Part shown: positions 9,219 to 17,263 of the stretch, in pieces
Layout of the letters: the number at the start of each line of letters is the position of its first letter
Position numbering within the stretch: position 1 is the stretch's first letter
Source of the DNA: CADEER01 sp965216585
Lineage (GTDB): Bacteria; Desulfobacterota; Binatia; HRBIN30; CADEER01
Length of the DNA stretch: 64,000 nt
Assembly: GCA_965216585.1 (NCBI GenBank)
Contig: CBDCGC010000003.1
Coordinates: 4,030,001 to 4,094,000 of the forward strand
Reading direction: 5' to 3'
Program-made: the position numbers and the translations under genes
The notes under the pieces: generated by a model
Databases searched by the model: none
Seen by the model: the letters and a program-made list of their open reading frames with translations, nothing else
Told to the model about the DNA's origin: nothing

Positions 9219-9331
9219 ATAAGAGCTGCCTGCGCTGGAAATTGAATTCGCATTAGGATAGAGGGACGAGCGGCGGGTGGGCGCTCCTCGTCGATAGATC
9301 ATTTGAAACCTGACTGTTGGAGGGAGATTTC

Positions 9332-10492
9332 ATGAGACGAATCGCTGGATTTGTGGCCGTAAGCGCTCTGTTGCTGACCGCCGCGCAAGGACAAGACGTG
9401 ACGTTGGATGTCTCGTCGGCGACGATCGGCGCCGGAGAAACCGGCCAGATCAATGTGGTTCTGAATGGTGGGGCGAACGAAGTTGCCGGCACCGAGAACG
9501 AGCTGAATTGGAACACCGACGAGCTTGAGGTCAGCAACTGTGCCGTCAATGAGGCGATCGACAAGGATCTGCAGTCGACGGAGGACGCCGGCTTCTTCAA
9601 GGGCATCGTCATCAACTTTGGCGATCTCAGCCCGATCGACGATGGCTCCACTCTTTACACTTGTGACGTGGCGGTTGGTGCCGGCACGGCGCCGGGCGAC
9701 TACACGATCTCCTGCACCGCACCGGGTGCCAGTGATCCGAACGGTGGCACCTATGACACCGCTTGTGCGGACAGCACCATCACGGTGCCGGCCGAGCCAC
9801 AGGTCGAGCTGATGCTCAACATGATCAACGCGGTGCCGGGTGGTACGGGTACTCTCGAAGTCAGCTTGAACCTGCTCAAGGACGTCGAGGTCGCCGGAAC
9901 GGAGAACGAGCTCACCTGGAACACCAGCGAGCTCTCCGTCGCCAACTGTGCCGTCAACGAAGCGATCGACAAGGATCTGCAGTCGACCGAGGACGAGGGC
10001 TTCTTCAAGGGCATCGTCATCAACTTCGGTAACCTCGACCCGATTCCGGATGGTTCGCTGCTCTACTCCTGCGATGTCGGCATTCCCGGTGGCACGGCCG
10101 CGGCGACGACATCGGGCGTGACCGGAATGTTTGAGATCGTCTGTGCCAACCCCGGTGCGAGCGACTCGAATGGCAACACGCTGGAGACGATCTGCAACAA
10201 CGCAGTGGTGAACGTTGCGCCGCCGCCGACGGATACGCCGACGATGGCACCGACGTCGACTGCAACTCCGGAAGTGACGGAGACGACGCCGCCGACGGAA
10301 CCGACGACGCCGCCGACGGAACCGACGACACCGCCGACGCAGCCGACGACGGCACCGCCGACGGTTGATCCGGGCGGCAACGACGCCGATGACGACTCCT
10401 GTGCAATCGTTGCACCGCAGTCGAGCTCGAGCGGCTGGATGCTGTTGCTGCCGCTGGCCGGCCTGCTGTGGCTGCGCCGCCGGTCGCGCTAA
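9332..10492 (+). CDS. Exported protein with two cohesin-like domains, Thr/Pro linker and C-terminal sorting tail
   Basis: 386 residues from the ATG at 9332; a GGAGGGAGA site precedes it, whereas the in-frame ATG at 9317 lies upstream of that site. Signal peptide (to about AAQGQ), then two repeats of about 130 residues that share VAGTENEL-WNT-EL-V-NCAVN and an identical run from AVNEAIDKDL into QSTED, with the beta-sandwich look of cohesin domains (G-T----V-L---V-G----L-W----L-V). A TPP/TEPTTPP linker follows, then a tail with a Cys, a hydrophobic span (WMLLLPLAGLLWL) and RRRSR, as in MYXO-CTERM/PEP-CTERM-type surface sorting signals. It is adjacent to two proteins with dockerin-like modules. 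Confidence 0.75.
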   Translation: MRRIAGFVAVSALLLTAAQGQDVTLDVSSATIGAGETGQINVVLNGGANEVAGTENELNWNTDELEVSNCAVNEAIDKDLQSTEDAGFFKGIVINFGDLSPIDDGSTLYTCDVAVGAGTAPGDYTISCTAPGASDPNGGTYDTACADSTITVPAEPQVELMLNMINAVPGGTGTLEVSLNLLKDVEVAGTENELTWNTSELSVANCAVNEAIDKDLQSTEDEGFFKGIVINFGNLDPIPDGSLLYSCDVGIPGGTAAATTSGVTGMFEIVCANPGASDSNGNTLETICNNAVVNVAPPPTDTPTMAPTSTATPEVTETTPPTEPTTPPTEPTTPPTQPTTAPPTVDPGGNDADDDSCAIVAPQSSSSGWMLLLPLAGLLWLRRRSR

Positions 10493-10519
10493 CGCGTTGA
10501 CAGCCTAGGAACAAAGCGA

Positions 10520-10551
10520 GAGGGGGTCGAGATTTTCTCGACCCCCTCTTT
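10520..10551 (+). terminator. Strong rho-independent terminator
   Basis: A perfect 12-bp stem, GAGGGGGTCGAG at 10520-10531 and CTCGACCCCCTC at 10537-10548, with loop ATTTT and a short T run after it. It lies 27 bp past the stop of the cohesin-like gene. Group IIC introns are known to insert just behind such hairpins, and the intron here begins 8 bases past the stem. Confidence 0.9.
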
Positions 10552-10555
10552 GCGT

Positions 10556-12402
10556 GTGCGCCCGGCACGGGCGCCACCTTGGAGGTGAAAGTCCTCTCGA
10601 GAGTAGACTCGAACGATCGAAGCGAAGCGCAACTGCGTAAGGGCGACCGAGCGTGGGAAGGAAGCGTGGAGCGAAGCCATGGGCCGACGAACAGAAACCG
10701 GATACAAGGCGGAGTGGAGCAGGGCGAGCGGGCACGTGACCGCGAAGCTCTCCGAGTCAAAGCGAAGCGACGTAGATCCGGCGGTCGTGTGGTGAAGGGT
10801 GGCGTTCTTACCCGGGGAGATCTCGCCTTGTGCCTGAAAGGGCGACGTCGAGAGGCGGAGCGAGAAGTCAGCAGAGGCCATAGTAGTCGCGGACTCGCAG
10901 CGACGAAGGGCTGAACGTAGAGGAGAGCGAAACGACCGTGAGCCTCGCCGAGACAATGCCTCAGATGTCCGCGCAACTGGAGCTCCCGTTTGGCAAGAGG
11001 GGTGAATCCCCTGGAGTAGAACGGAGTGAGGAAGTCGAAGCGGCGGCGCACGGAGCCGAGCGCTCAGGAGCGAGCGGTCTGATGGGGAAGGCTCTCGAGA
11101 GCCAGAATCTCCAGGCCGCGCTGAAGCGAGTAAGGAGCAACAAGGGCAGTCCCGGGATAGATGGGATGACGGTGGAAGAACTGCCGGATTACCTCCGAGA
11201 ATACTGGCCACGGATCCGCGAGGAGGTGATCGCGGGGAAGTACCAGCCTGGGGCGGTCAAGCGGCAGGAAATCCCAAAGAGCGGCGGCGGAGTGCGCGAG
11301 TTAGGCATTCCAACGGCGTTGGACCGCTTCATTCAACAGGCGCTTTTGCAGGTCTTGCAGCCTCTGTTCGACCCAAGCTTCTCGAAGCACAGCTACGGTT
11401 TTCGACCAGGGCGAAGTGCGCACCAGGCGGTGAGAGCCGCGCGGCGCTACGTCGAGGAAGGACGCCGAGTGGTGGTGGATGTGGACCTGGCCAGATTCTT
11501 TGACCGGGTCAACCACGACGTGCTGATGAGCAGGCTTGCCAGTCGGATCGAGGACAAGTCGATCTTGGGACTGATCCGTCGCTACCTCGAAGCCGGAGTG
11601 ATGGTAAACGGGGTGGTGGTGGAGCGGCACGAGGGAACCCCGCAAGGGGGACCGTTGTCGCCGCTGCTTGCCAACATACTTCTCGACGAAGTGGACAAGG
11701 AGCTGGAGCGGCGAGGTCACAGGTTCGCTCGCTACGCGGACGACTGCAACGTGTATGTGCGGTCCAAACGTGCGGGGGAACGGGTGATGGGGCTGCTGCG
11801 GCGGCTGTATGGCGATCTGCGTCTGCAAGTCAATGAGGAGAAGAGTGCGGTAGAGTCGGTCTTCAAGCGCCAGTTTCTTGGATACGCCCTGTGGGTGGCG
11901 CCGGACCGAGTCGTCAAGTTCCGCATATCGGGCAAGGCCCTGGGGCGAATGAAGCAAAGGGTGCGGCAGCTTACTCGCCGTACCCGAGGACGAAGCATGG
12001 AGCAGATCGCACAGGATCTTCGCAGCTACCTAGTCGGGTGGAAGGCGTACTTCCGACTGGCGGAAACACCGGGGATACTTGGCGATCTGGACAAGTGGAT
12101 TCGTCACCGCCTGCGGGCGGTACAACTCAAGCAGTGGCGTCGCGGTCGGACAGTATTCCGCGAGCTGCGGGCGCGCGGCCTATCGGTTGATCTAGCGGCT
12201 AAGGTCGCGGCCAACGCTCGTCGCTGGTGGAAGAACTCGGCTATCGGTATCCACGTCGCCCTTCCGAACTCCTACTTCGATGAGCTGGGGGTGCCTCGGC
12301 TTGTCGCGTAACCTCAAGGCCACGAACCGCCGGATGCGGACCCGCTTGTCAGGTGGTGTGGGAGGGGTCGTCAGGGCTATTCCCTGACGCCCCTATCCCG
12401 AT
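10556..12402 (+). mobile_element. Group II intron (IIC/class C type), complete, about 1.85 kb
   Basis: The 5' end matches the GTGCG consensus (GTGCGCCCGGCACG at 10556; GTGTG at 10554 is a less likely alternative). Domains I-III fill roughly 10556-10930 and the maturase gene lies in domain IV. Domain V is readable at 12324-12357 (GAACCGCC...GGTGGT around an ATGCGG/CCGC stem) and domain VI at 12358-12402 (hairpin GTCAGGG/CCCTGAC, bulged A in CTATCCC), ending in the AT expected for the 3' AY. Insertion directly behind a terminator hairpin, a short maturase without an endonuclease domain and total length all fit the IIC class. The element looks intact. Confidence 0.88.
10938..12311 (+). CDS. ltrA: Group II intron reverse transcriptase/maturase (LtrA-like)
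   Basis: 457 residues from a GTG start with AGAGGAGAG upstream. Reverse-transcriptase blocks are in order: SNKGSPGIDGMTVE (about 67-80), KSGGGVRELGIPTALDR (about 114-130), SYGFRPGRSAHQA (152-164), VVDVDLARFFDRVNHD (about 179-194), GTPQGGPLSPLLANI (233-247) and the catalytic YADD (266-269). The maturase X domain follows (WKAYFRLAETPG). The protein stops after the X/D region with no HNH endonuclease, as in class C introns. It splices its own intron and copies it into new DNA sites. No frameshift or missing catalytic Asp is seen. Confidence 0.95.
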   Translation: MSLAETMPQMSAQLELPFGKRGESPGVERSEEVEAAAHGAERSGASGLMGKALESQNLQAALKRVRSNKGSPGIDGMTVEELPDYLREYWPRIREEVIAGKYQPGAVKRQEIPKSGGGVRELGIPTALDRFIQQALLQVLQPLFDPSFSKHSYGFRPGRSAHQAVRAARRYVEEGRRVVVDVDLARFFDRVNHDVLMSRLASRIEDKSILGLIRRYLEAGVMVNGVVVERHEGTPQGGPLSPLLANILLDEVDKELERRGHRFARYADDCNVYVRSKRAGERVMGLLRRLYGDLRLQVNEEKSAVESVFKRQFLGYALWVAPDRVVKFRISGKALGRMKQRVRQLTRRTRGRSMEQIAQDLRSYLVGWKAYFRLAETPGILGDLDKWIRHRLRAVQLKQWRRGRTVFRELRARGLSVDLAAKVAANARRWWKNSAIGIHVALPNSYFDELGVPRLVA

Positions 12403-12469
12403 TGGTGGCAATCGCAAAGTCGATACAGGCTTGACCCTGCATGATTCCTGATGGCAAGCTTGTGGTTAC

Positions 12470-12712
12470 ATGACATCTAGGTCAGTTCAGATTTCCATCG
12501 ACAACGAGCTGTTGTCGAGAATCGATGCAGATCCCAGGGTCCTTCGCGCGGGTCGTTCAGCGTTCATCCGCGAAGCCTGCGAGCTCTATTTGAAGGTGCG
12601 GCGCCGGCGACTTATCGACGATGCAATCCGCCGAGCATACGAGGGAGATGCGGATGATGCGTTCGAAGAAATAGTGGATCTGATCGAAGGGCAGAGTTGG
12701 CCGGACAGATAG
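12470..12712 (+). CDS. Ribbon-helix-helix antitoxin of a MazEF-like pair
   Basis: 80 residues. The N-terminal half reads as a ribbon-helix-helix DNA-binding domain (SVQISIDNELLSRID as the beta strand and first helix, GRSAFIREACELYL as the second helix). The acidic C-terminus (GDADDAFEEIVDLIEGQSW) is the kind of tail that wraps the toxin. The stop lies 16 bp inside the toxin gene, a typical arrangement for translationally coupled toxin-antitoxin pairs, which usually repress their own promoter. It starts 67 bp after the group II intron. Confidence 0.82.
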   Translation: MTSRSVQISIDNELLSRIDADPRVLRAGRSAFIREACELYLKVRRRRLIDDAIRRAYEGDADDAFEEIVDLIEGQSWPDR

Positions 12713-13023
12713 AACGCGGCCAAATCTGGATGCTCGATCTGGCCAGGCCGGATAGGCGGCGCCCGGTGCTGGTGTTGACACGACAGGTGCTGCTGGACGT
12801 GCTGAACAGTGCAACCGTGGCTGCGGTGACGTCGACAATCCGCGGGGTGCCCACGGAGGTTTTGGTTGGGACCGAAGCGGGTTTGAAGAGGGAATCGTGC
12901 GTAAACCTCGTAAACATCTTTACGGTTCCGCAGGCTCAGCTTTACCACTACGTGGGGAGTATCGATCGAACGAAAATGGAAGAGGTATGCCGTGCTCTGA
13001 ACGTTGCGTTTGGATGCGAATGA
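12697..13023 (+). CDS. MazF/PemK-family mRNA interferase toxin
   Basis: 108 residues from a TTG start inside the antitoxin gene. Family features: the opening ERGQIWMLDLARPDRRRPVLVLTR strand-loop-strand, AAVTSTIRGVPTEVLVGTEAGLKRESCVNLVNIFTV in the centre and a C-terminal helix. The first Arg in the RGQIW loop and the Ser/Thr of VTSTIRG correspond to catalytic positions of MazF endoribonucleases, which cut single-stranded mRNA at short motifs. Full length, apparently functional, paired with the RHH antitoxin upstream. An in-frame alternative start is not evident. Confidence 0.85.
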   Translation: MAGQIERGQIWMLDLARPDRRRPVLVLTRQVLLDVLNSATVAAVTSTIRGVPTEVLVGTEAGLKRESCVNLVNIFTVPQAQLYHYVGSIDRTKMEEVCRALNVAFGCE

Positions 13024-13045
13024 TCGGACGATCAGGCCGAAGGCT

Positions 13046-13822
13046 ATGTCGGATGACGGGATGATCAGTGGCCGGCGCGTTTTGGTTTGTGGCGTTGCCA
13101 ATGAGCGCAGCATTGCCTGGGCGATTGCTCAACGCCTGCATCGAGAGGGGGCGGAGCTCGCTTTTTCTTACCCTAACGAGGCGATCGAAAAGCGAGTGCG
13201 GCCGTTGGCGGAGTCGCTCGAGGCACCGGCGTTTCCCTGCGACGTCACCAGCGACGACCAGGTGGACCGGCTGTTCGACGAACTCGGCCGGCACTGGGAC
13301 GGGCTCGACGGTGTCGTTCACTCCATCGCCTTCGCCGAGCGCGACGAGCTCAAAGGTCGCTTCGTCGACACTTCGCGGCGCGGGTTCGCGCTCGCTTTGG
13401 ACATCTCCGCTTATTCTTTGGTTGCGCTCGCAAGACGCGCCGAGCCCCTACTGGCGCCGCGCCGCGGCGCGCTGCTGACCCTGACCTACTTCGGCGCCGA
13501 GAAGGTGTTGCCGCACTACAACGTCATGGGCGTCGCCAAGGCGGCGCTGGAAGCCTCGGTGCGCTATCTCGCCGCCGATCTCGGACCGTCCGGCGTTCGC
13601 ATCAACGCCCTCTCCGCCGGCCCGATGAAGACTCTTTCCGCCGCCGGCATCACCGGCTTCAAGACGATGTTGCAGCACCACGCCGAGCGCGCGCCGCTGC
13701 AGCGCAACACCACTGGCGACGACGTCGCCGGTACGGCTCTCTACCTGCTCAGCGATCTCGCCCAGGGTGTCACCGGTGAAGTCGTCCACGTCGACGGTGG
13801 CTACAATGTCCTGGGCATGTGA
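13046..13822 (+). CDS. fabI: Enoyl-[acyl-carrier-protein] reductase (NADH)
   Basis: 258 residues, the usual FabI length, close to E. coli FabI throughout. Seen: RRVLVCGVANERSIAWAIAQ (variant nucleotide-binding loop of FabI), CDVTSDDQ, VHSIAFAERDELKG, TLTYFGAEKVLPHYNVMGVAKA with the Tyr-x6-Lys active site, ALSAGPMKTLSAAGI (substrate-binding loop) and the C-terminal VTGEVVHVDGGYNVLGM. It performs the last reduction in each round of fatty-acid elongation and is the target of triclosan. The ATG at 13046 is chosen; MISGRR at 13061 is possible. An in-frame ATG at 13004 would overlap the toxin gene and is unlikely. Confidence 0.92.
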   Translation: MSDDGMISGRRVLVCGVANERSIAWAIAQRLHREGAELAFSYPNEAIEKRVRPLAESLEAPAFPCDVTSDDQVDRLFDELGRHWDGLDGVVHSIAFAERDELKGRFVDTSRRGFALALDISAYSLVALARRAEPLLAPRRGALLTLTYFGAEKVLPHYNVMGVAKAALEASVRYLAADLGPSGVRINALSAGPMKTLSAAGITGFKTMLQHHAERAPLQRNTTGDDVAGTALYLLSDLAQGVTGEVVHVDGGYNVLGM

Positions 13823-13872
13823 GTCGGGGCCGGGTGAAAGCGTTGGCGCCCGCCGGCGGCGGGACCCCCTGG

Positions 13873-13895
13873 CCCCCTCCTTGGCAAGGAGGGGG
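13873..13895. repeat. Perfect GC-rich palindrome (CCCCCTCCTTG/CAAGGAGGGGG)
   Basis: Two 11-bp arms separated by one G, 50 bp after fabI. It could act as a terminator-like hairpin or be one copy of a dispersed palindromic (REP/BIME-like) element; this sequence type is common between genes in GC-rich genomes. There is no T run. Confidence 0.75.
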
Positions 13896-13951
13896 AATCT
13901 CCAGTTTGGCGGCCGCAGAGAAACTTCAGATTGCCTCGCGAAGCGAGACCA

Positions 13952-14055
13952 CCCCCAGCCTACTGCCCCAGCCCAAGCCCCAGCCTTCGTTGATACCAAC
14001 CAGACTGGGTTGGGAAAAAAGGCTGTAGGCTCGGGCTGGGGCAGTAGGCTGGGGG
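13952..14055. repeat. 104-bp nested inverted repeat between fabI and lgt
   Basis: Outer arms of 23 bp pair perfectly (13952-13974, beginning CCCCCAGCCTAC, with 14033-14055). Inside, CAGCCTT (13981-13987) pairs with AAGGCTG (14019-14025), and CCAACC (13996-14001) with GGTTGG (14008-14013). Together they can fold into one long hairpin or cruciform. No ORF of interest overlaps it. It looks like a miniature inverted-repeat element rather than a simple terminator. Confidence 0.85.
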
Positions 14056-14106
14056 CGCGCCAGACCTACGAGCGCAGCGAGTTTCAGCCACGAACGGGCT
14101 AGAGCG

Positions 14107-15006
14107 ATGCGCCGAACGCTCTTCTACATCGGCGACTACGCCGTCTCCAGTTTCTGGGCGATGGCCTTTCTCGGCTTTCTCCTTGCCTTTTTCGTCGTGC
14201 GCCGGGGCTTGGCGCGGCGCGGCTACGACCCGCGCATCGCCTACGACATCACGCTCTGGGCCTACGTCGGTGGCTGGATGGGGGCGCGTCTCTTCGTCAT
14301 TCCCGCCGGCTGGCAGTACTTCGTCGAGTCGCCGATTCTCTTTCTTCTCTCCGGTAGCGGGTGGGTGTGGTACGGCGGTGTCATCGGCGGCGCCCTGGCG
14401 GTGTGGTGGTGGGCGCGCCGCAACGACCTGCCAATCCTCGCCATCGGCGACATTTGTGCGCCGGGTCTGGCGGTCGGCCTCGGCGTCGGCCGCATCGGCT
14501 GTCAACTCTCCGGCGACGGCGACTACGGCGTCGCCAGCAACCTGCCGTGGGCGATGGCCTACCCGGACGGCATCGTGCCGACCCTCGAACGCGTCCACCC
14601 GACACCGGTGTACGAGATGATCGCCTGCTTCGCCATCGCCGCCTACCTGCTGCGCCTCGCGCCCAGGGGACGGCCGCTCGGCCATCACCTCGGGGTCTAT
14701 CTCATCGCCAGCGGCGTCGTGCGCTTCTTGATCGAGTTCGTTCGCCGCAACCCGGCCTGGCTGCTCGCTTTGACGACGGCGCAGTGGATGTCGATCGCCA
14801 GCCTCGCCGTCGGTGCGTACCTGCTCGGCAATGCCAGCGAGTCGTGGCCCGACGTTGGGCGTTTCAACCGGGCGGTGCCGGAAGCCGGAAAGCGAAGAAG
14901 CCGAACCGTTCTTCTGAGGCGATCGAGGCTCAGACGGGAAGGGCGCGACCGCGCGGTGGCTCGGCCGTCGACCGGATCTCTTCTCAGCCCTGCGTCGTTC
15001 GCTTGA
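14107..15006 (+). CDS. lgt: Prolipoprotein diacylglyceryl transferase (Lgt)
   Basis: 299 residues, about seven membrane segments. Lgt hallmarks: YGGVIGGALAVWW, the signature-like GLGVGRIGCQLSGDGDYG (about residues 128-145, with the invariant Arg) and HPTPVYEM (about 161-168). The enzyme moves diacylglycerol from phosphatidylglycerol to the lipobox Cys of exported lipoproteins in the inner membrane. Two oddities: the position of E. coli His103 (FHGGLIG) is Tyr here (WYGGVIG), and the Asn of the usual GRxGNF is Cys. A charged Arg-rich tail of about 50 residues follows the last helix and overlaps the opposing SDR gene by 23 bp. It could be a divergent paralogue. Confidence 0.85.
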   Translation: MRRTLFYIGDYAVSSFWAMAFLGFLLAFFVVRRGLARRGYDPRIAYDITLWAYVGGWMGARLFVIPAGWQYFVESPILFLLSGSGWVWYGGVIGGALAVWWWARRNDLPILAIGDICAPGLAVGLGVGRIGCQLSGDGDYGVASNLPWAMAYPDGIVPTLERVHPTPVYEMIACFAIAAYLLRLAPRGRPLGHHLGVYLIASGVVRFLIEFVRRNPAWLLALTTAQWMSIASLAVGAYLLGNASESWPDVGRFNRAVPEAGKRRSRTVLLRRSRLRREGRDRAVARPSTGSLLSPASFA

Positions 15007-15766
15007 CGTTGGCGCGCATGAAACCCGGCGCGACTGCCCGCACGACGTAGCCGGCGGCGATGGCGCGCGGGTAGGTGAGCTCGCGCTTGCCGCGGCGCAG
15101 TGCGTCGATGATGGCATCGGCCAGTCCCGGCGCTTCGACCATCATCCGCTTCGCCGTTGCCGGCATGCGCTGTAGCGCTTCCTCATCGAAGAAGTCGGTG
15201 TCGATGGCGCCGGGATAGACGGTGAGGACGTGAACGCCATGCTCTTCGACTTCGATCGACAGCGCTTCGGCGAGACCGGTCATGGCGAACTTCGACGCGG
15301 CGTAGGCACTTTCGCCGGGCACGCCGATGCGGCCGGCGACCGAGGACATGAAGAGCAGCCAGCCGCTGTGGCGGTCGACCATCTGCGGCAACAACTCCTT
15401 GGTCCAATAGACAGCGCCGAGGAAGTTGACGCGCATCATTCTCTCGATGTCGCCGACCTCCCACTCGAGGAACGAACGGTGGCCGCCGTAGCCGGCGTTG
15501 TTGACCAGGCCGTCGATCGGTCCGAGCTCGGCGAGCGCGCGTTCGGCCGCGGCGGCTACCTGTTCTCGTTCGCCGACGTCGCAGGGCAGGGCGAGCGCTT
15601 GCCCGCCGCCGGCGCGGATCTCCGTCGCGACGGCCTCGAGCTCGGCGGCGCGCCGGGCGCACAGCCCGACCCGGGCGCCGGCGCCGGCCATGCGCAGCGC
15701 CAGCAGGCGACCGATGCCGCTCGACGCGCCAGTGATGACGACGGACTTGTCGCGAAACGCTTCGAT
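14984..15766 (-). CDS. Short-chain dehydrogenase/reductase, start codon unclear
   Basis: Classical SDR. Readable in one frame: VVITGASSGIG cofactor loop, LVNNAGYGG, SSVAGRIG with the catalytic Ser, YAASKFAMTG with Tyr-x3-Lys, and YPGAIDTDFF. The first ATG in frame (15691) would delete the whole nucleotide-binding loop. Upstream, the frame contains no ATG, GTG or TTG before it reaches, still in frame, the TAG stop of the wax synthase gene at 15794. I give an ATC at 15766 as the best positional start (giving IEAFRDKSVVITG, a usual SDR N-terminus, 260 residues). Alternatives are a non-standard start, stop readthrough or a sequence error. Substrate unknown. Confidence 0.75.
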   Translation of the reverse strand: MEAFRDKSVVITGASSGIGRLLALRMAGAGARVGLCARRAAELEAVATEIRAGGGQALALPCDVGEREQVAAAAERALAELGPIDGLVNNAGYGGHRSFLEWEVGDIERMMRVNFLGAVYWTKELLPQMVDRHSGWLLFMSSVAGRIGVPGESAYAASKFAMTGLAEALSIEVEEHGVHVLTVYPGAIDTDFFDEEALQRMPATAKRMMVEAPGLADAIIDALRRGKRELTYPRAIAAGYVVRAVAPGFMRANVKRTTQG

Positions 15767-15793
15767 GCGAGCGACCCCGGGCCGGACGACCGA

Positions 15794-17263
15794 CTAGGCC
15801 GATGCGCGCTTGCCGGCGCGGCGCCGTGCCTTGGTTTTCTTTTTCGCCGCCGTGCGCTTGCGCGGCTTGGCGCGCCGCTCGAGTGCGGCGAACGATTTCT
15901 CGAGGTAGCCGACGAAGTCGTGCAGATCGGGGATGGCTTCCCAGTCGGCGTTGAGTCCCCAGAAGAGGCCGCCGTTGTAGCTGAACAAGCCGACGACGAG
16001 GGCTTGGTTGCGAAAAAGCGGCACCACGGGATAGGTCGTCAGCATTTCACAGCCCATCAGATAGAGGGGAATCTGCGGCCCCGGGACGTTGGTCACGACG
16101 AGGTTGTAGGGCCGTGCGCGTTCGGCCATGCGCACCGCCTGGACCAGCACCGTGGGCACCGTCCACTCGGCGATGGCGGTCAGCATCTCGGCCCCGACCG
16201 CCTGCTTGGACTCCTTCAAATCGGCCATCGTCTCGCGCACCGCCTTCAACCGGGCGACCGGATTGTCGAGCTGCACCGGTAGGTCGGCGACCATTTCGGC
16301 AATGCGATTGCCGAGGGCGCCGCGCTCGTCCTGGCTGCGCACGCTGACCGGGACCATGGCGCGCACGTCGAGGGTGTCGGAGTCGATACCGCGGTCGCTG
16401 AAGAAGGTACGCAGGGCGCCGCTGACGACGGCCAGCACGACGTCGTTGAGGGTGCCGCCGAGCTCGTTCTTGACGGCTTTCAGGTCGTCGATGCGCATCG
16501 CCGTCCAGTCGAAGCGCCGCGACGGGCCGACCGGCACGTTGAGCGGCGTCGGCGACGCCGGATTGAAGGCCGGCGTCAGCGTTTCCAACACCGCCGAAAT
16601 GGTCTCCTCGGCACCGCGCAGTGCCGCTTCGGGATGCTGGATTCCCGACCGCACGGTGTCGATGAGCTCGAACGGTTGCTTGATGCGCCGGCGTACCTCG
16701 TCGACGATGAGTTGAGCGTCGCTTGGATGCGGTCGCGGTACCCAGGGCACGGGCAGATCCGGTTCGTCGATCGGTTCGACCTGCATCAACACCGACATCA
16801 AGTCGGCGCCCGATACGCCGTCGATCATGCAGTGGTGAGTCTTCGACACCAGGGCGAAGCGGTTGCCTTCGAGACCTTCGACGAACCACATCTCCCACAG
16901 CGGCCGCGAGCGATCGAGCTGTTGCGACATGATGCGGCCGACCATCCGCTTGAGTACGCGCTCGTCGCCCGGCAGTGGCAGCGCCGAGTGGCGGACGTGG
17001 TAATGCAGGCGAAAGCGATCGTCGTCGACCCAGATGGGCAGCCGCTCGTAGGGTAGGTAGGCCAGCTTCTGGCGAAAGCGCGGCACCAGGTGCAGTTGCG
17101 CCTCGATGCCGCGCCGGATCAAGTCGATGTCGATGCCGCCGTTCTCGTTCTGCACCGGTTCGGCGTCGAAGATGAAAACGCCACCGACGTGCATGTGGCA
17201 GCGCGAATCTTCCAGGCCGATGAACGACGCATCCAGTGCGCTCAGCCGTTCGTAGTAGGCCAT
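15794..17263 (-). CDS. Wax ester synthase/diacylglycerol acyltransferase (WS/DGAT)
   Basis: 489 residues, normal for the family. Seen: MxYYERLSALDASFIGLED opening, PLWEMWFVEGL (121-131), the catalytic HHCMIDG (143-149, HHxxxDG), NDVVLAVVSGALR, and NVPGPQIPLYLMG near the C-terminus. It esterifies fatty alcohols or diacylglycerol with acyl-CoA to make storage lipid. The last 27 residues are a Lys/Arg/Ala-rich histone-like tail that may bind nucleic acid or lipid surfaces. Its ATG directly follows the TAG of the YhbY gene, and its own TAG is followed in frame by the SDR coding sequence, so the three genes form one transcription unit. Confidence 0.93.
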   Translation of the reverse strand: MAYYERLSALDASFIGLEDSRCHMHVGGVFIFDAEPVQNENGGIDIDLIRRGIEAQLHLVPRFRQKLAYLPYERLPIWVDDDRFRLHYHVRHSALPLPGDERVLKRMVGRIMSQQLDRSRPLWEMWFVEGLEGNRFALVSKTHHCMIDGVSGADLMSVLMQVEPIDEPDLPVPWVPRPHPSDAQLIVDEVRRRIKQPFELIDTVRSGIQHPEAALRGAEETISAVLETLTPAFNPASPTPLNVPVGPSRRFDWTAMRIDDLKAVKNELGGTLNDVVLAVVSGALRTFFSDRGIDSDTLDVRAMVPVSVRSQDERGALGNRIAEMVADLPVQLDNPVARLKAVRETMADLKESKQAVGAEMLTAIAEWTVPTVLVQAVRMAERARPYNLVVTNVPGPQIPLYLMGCEMLTTYPVVPLFRNQALVVGLFSYNGGLFWGLNADWEAIPDLHDFVGYLEKSFAALERRAKPRKRTAAKKKTKARRRAGKRASA

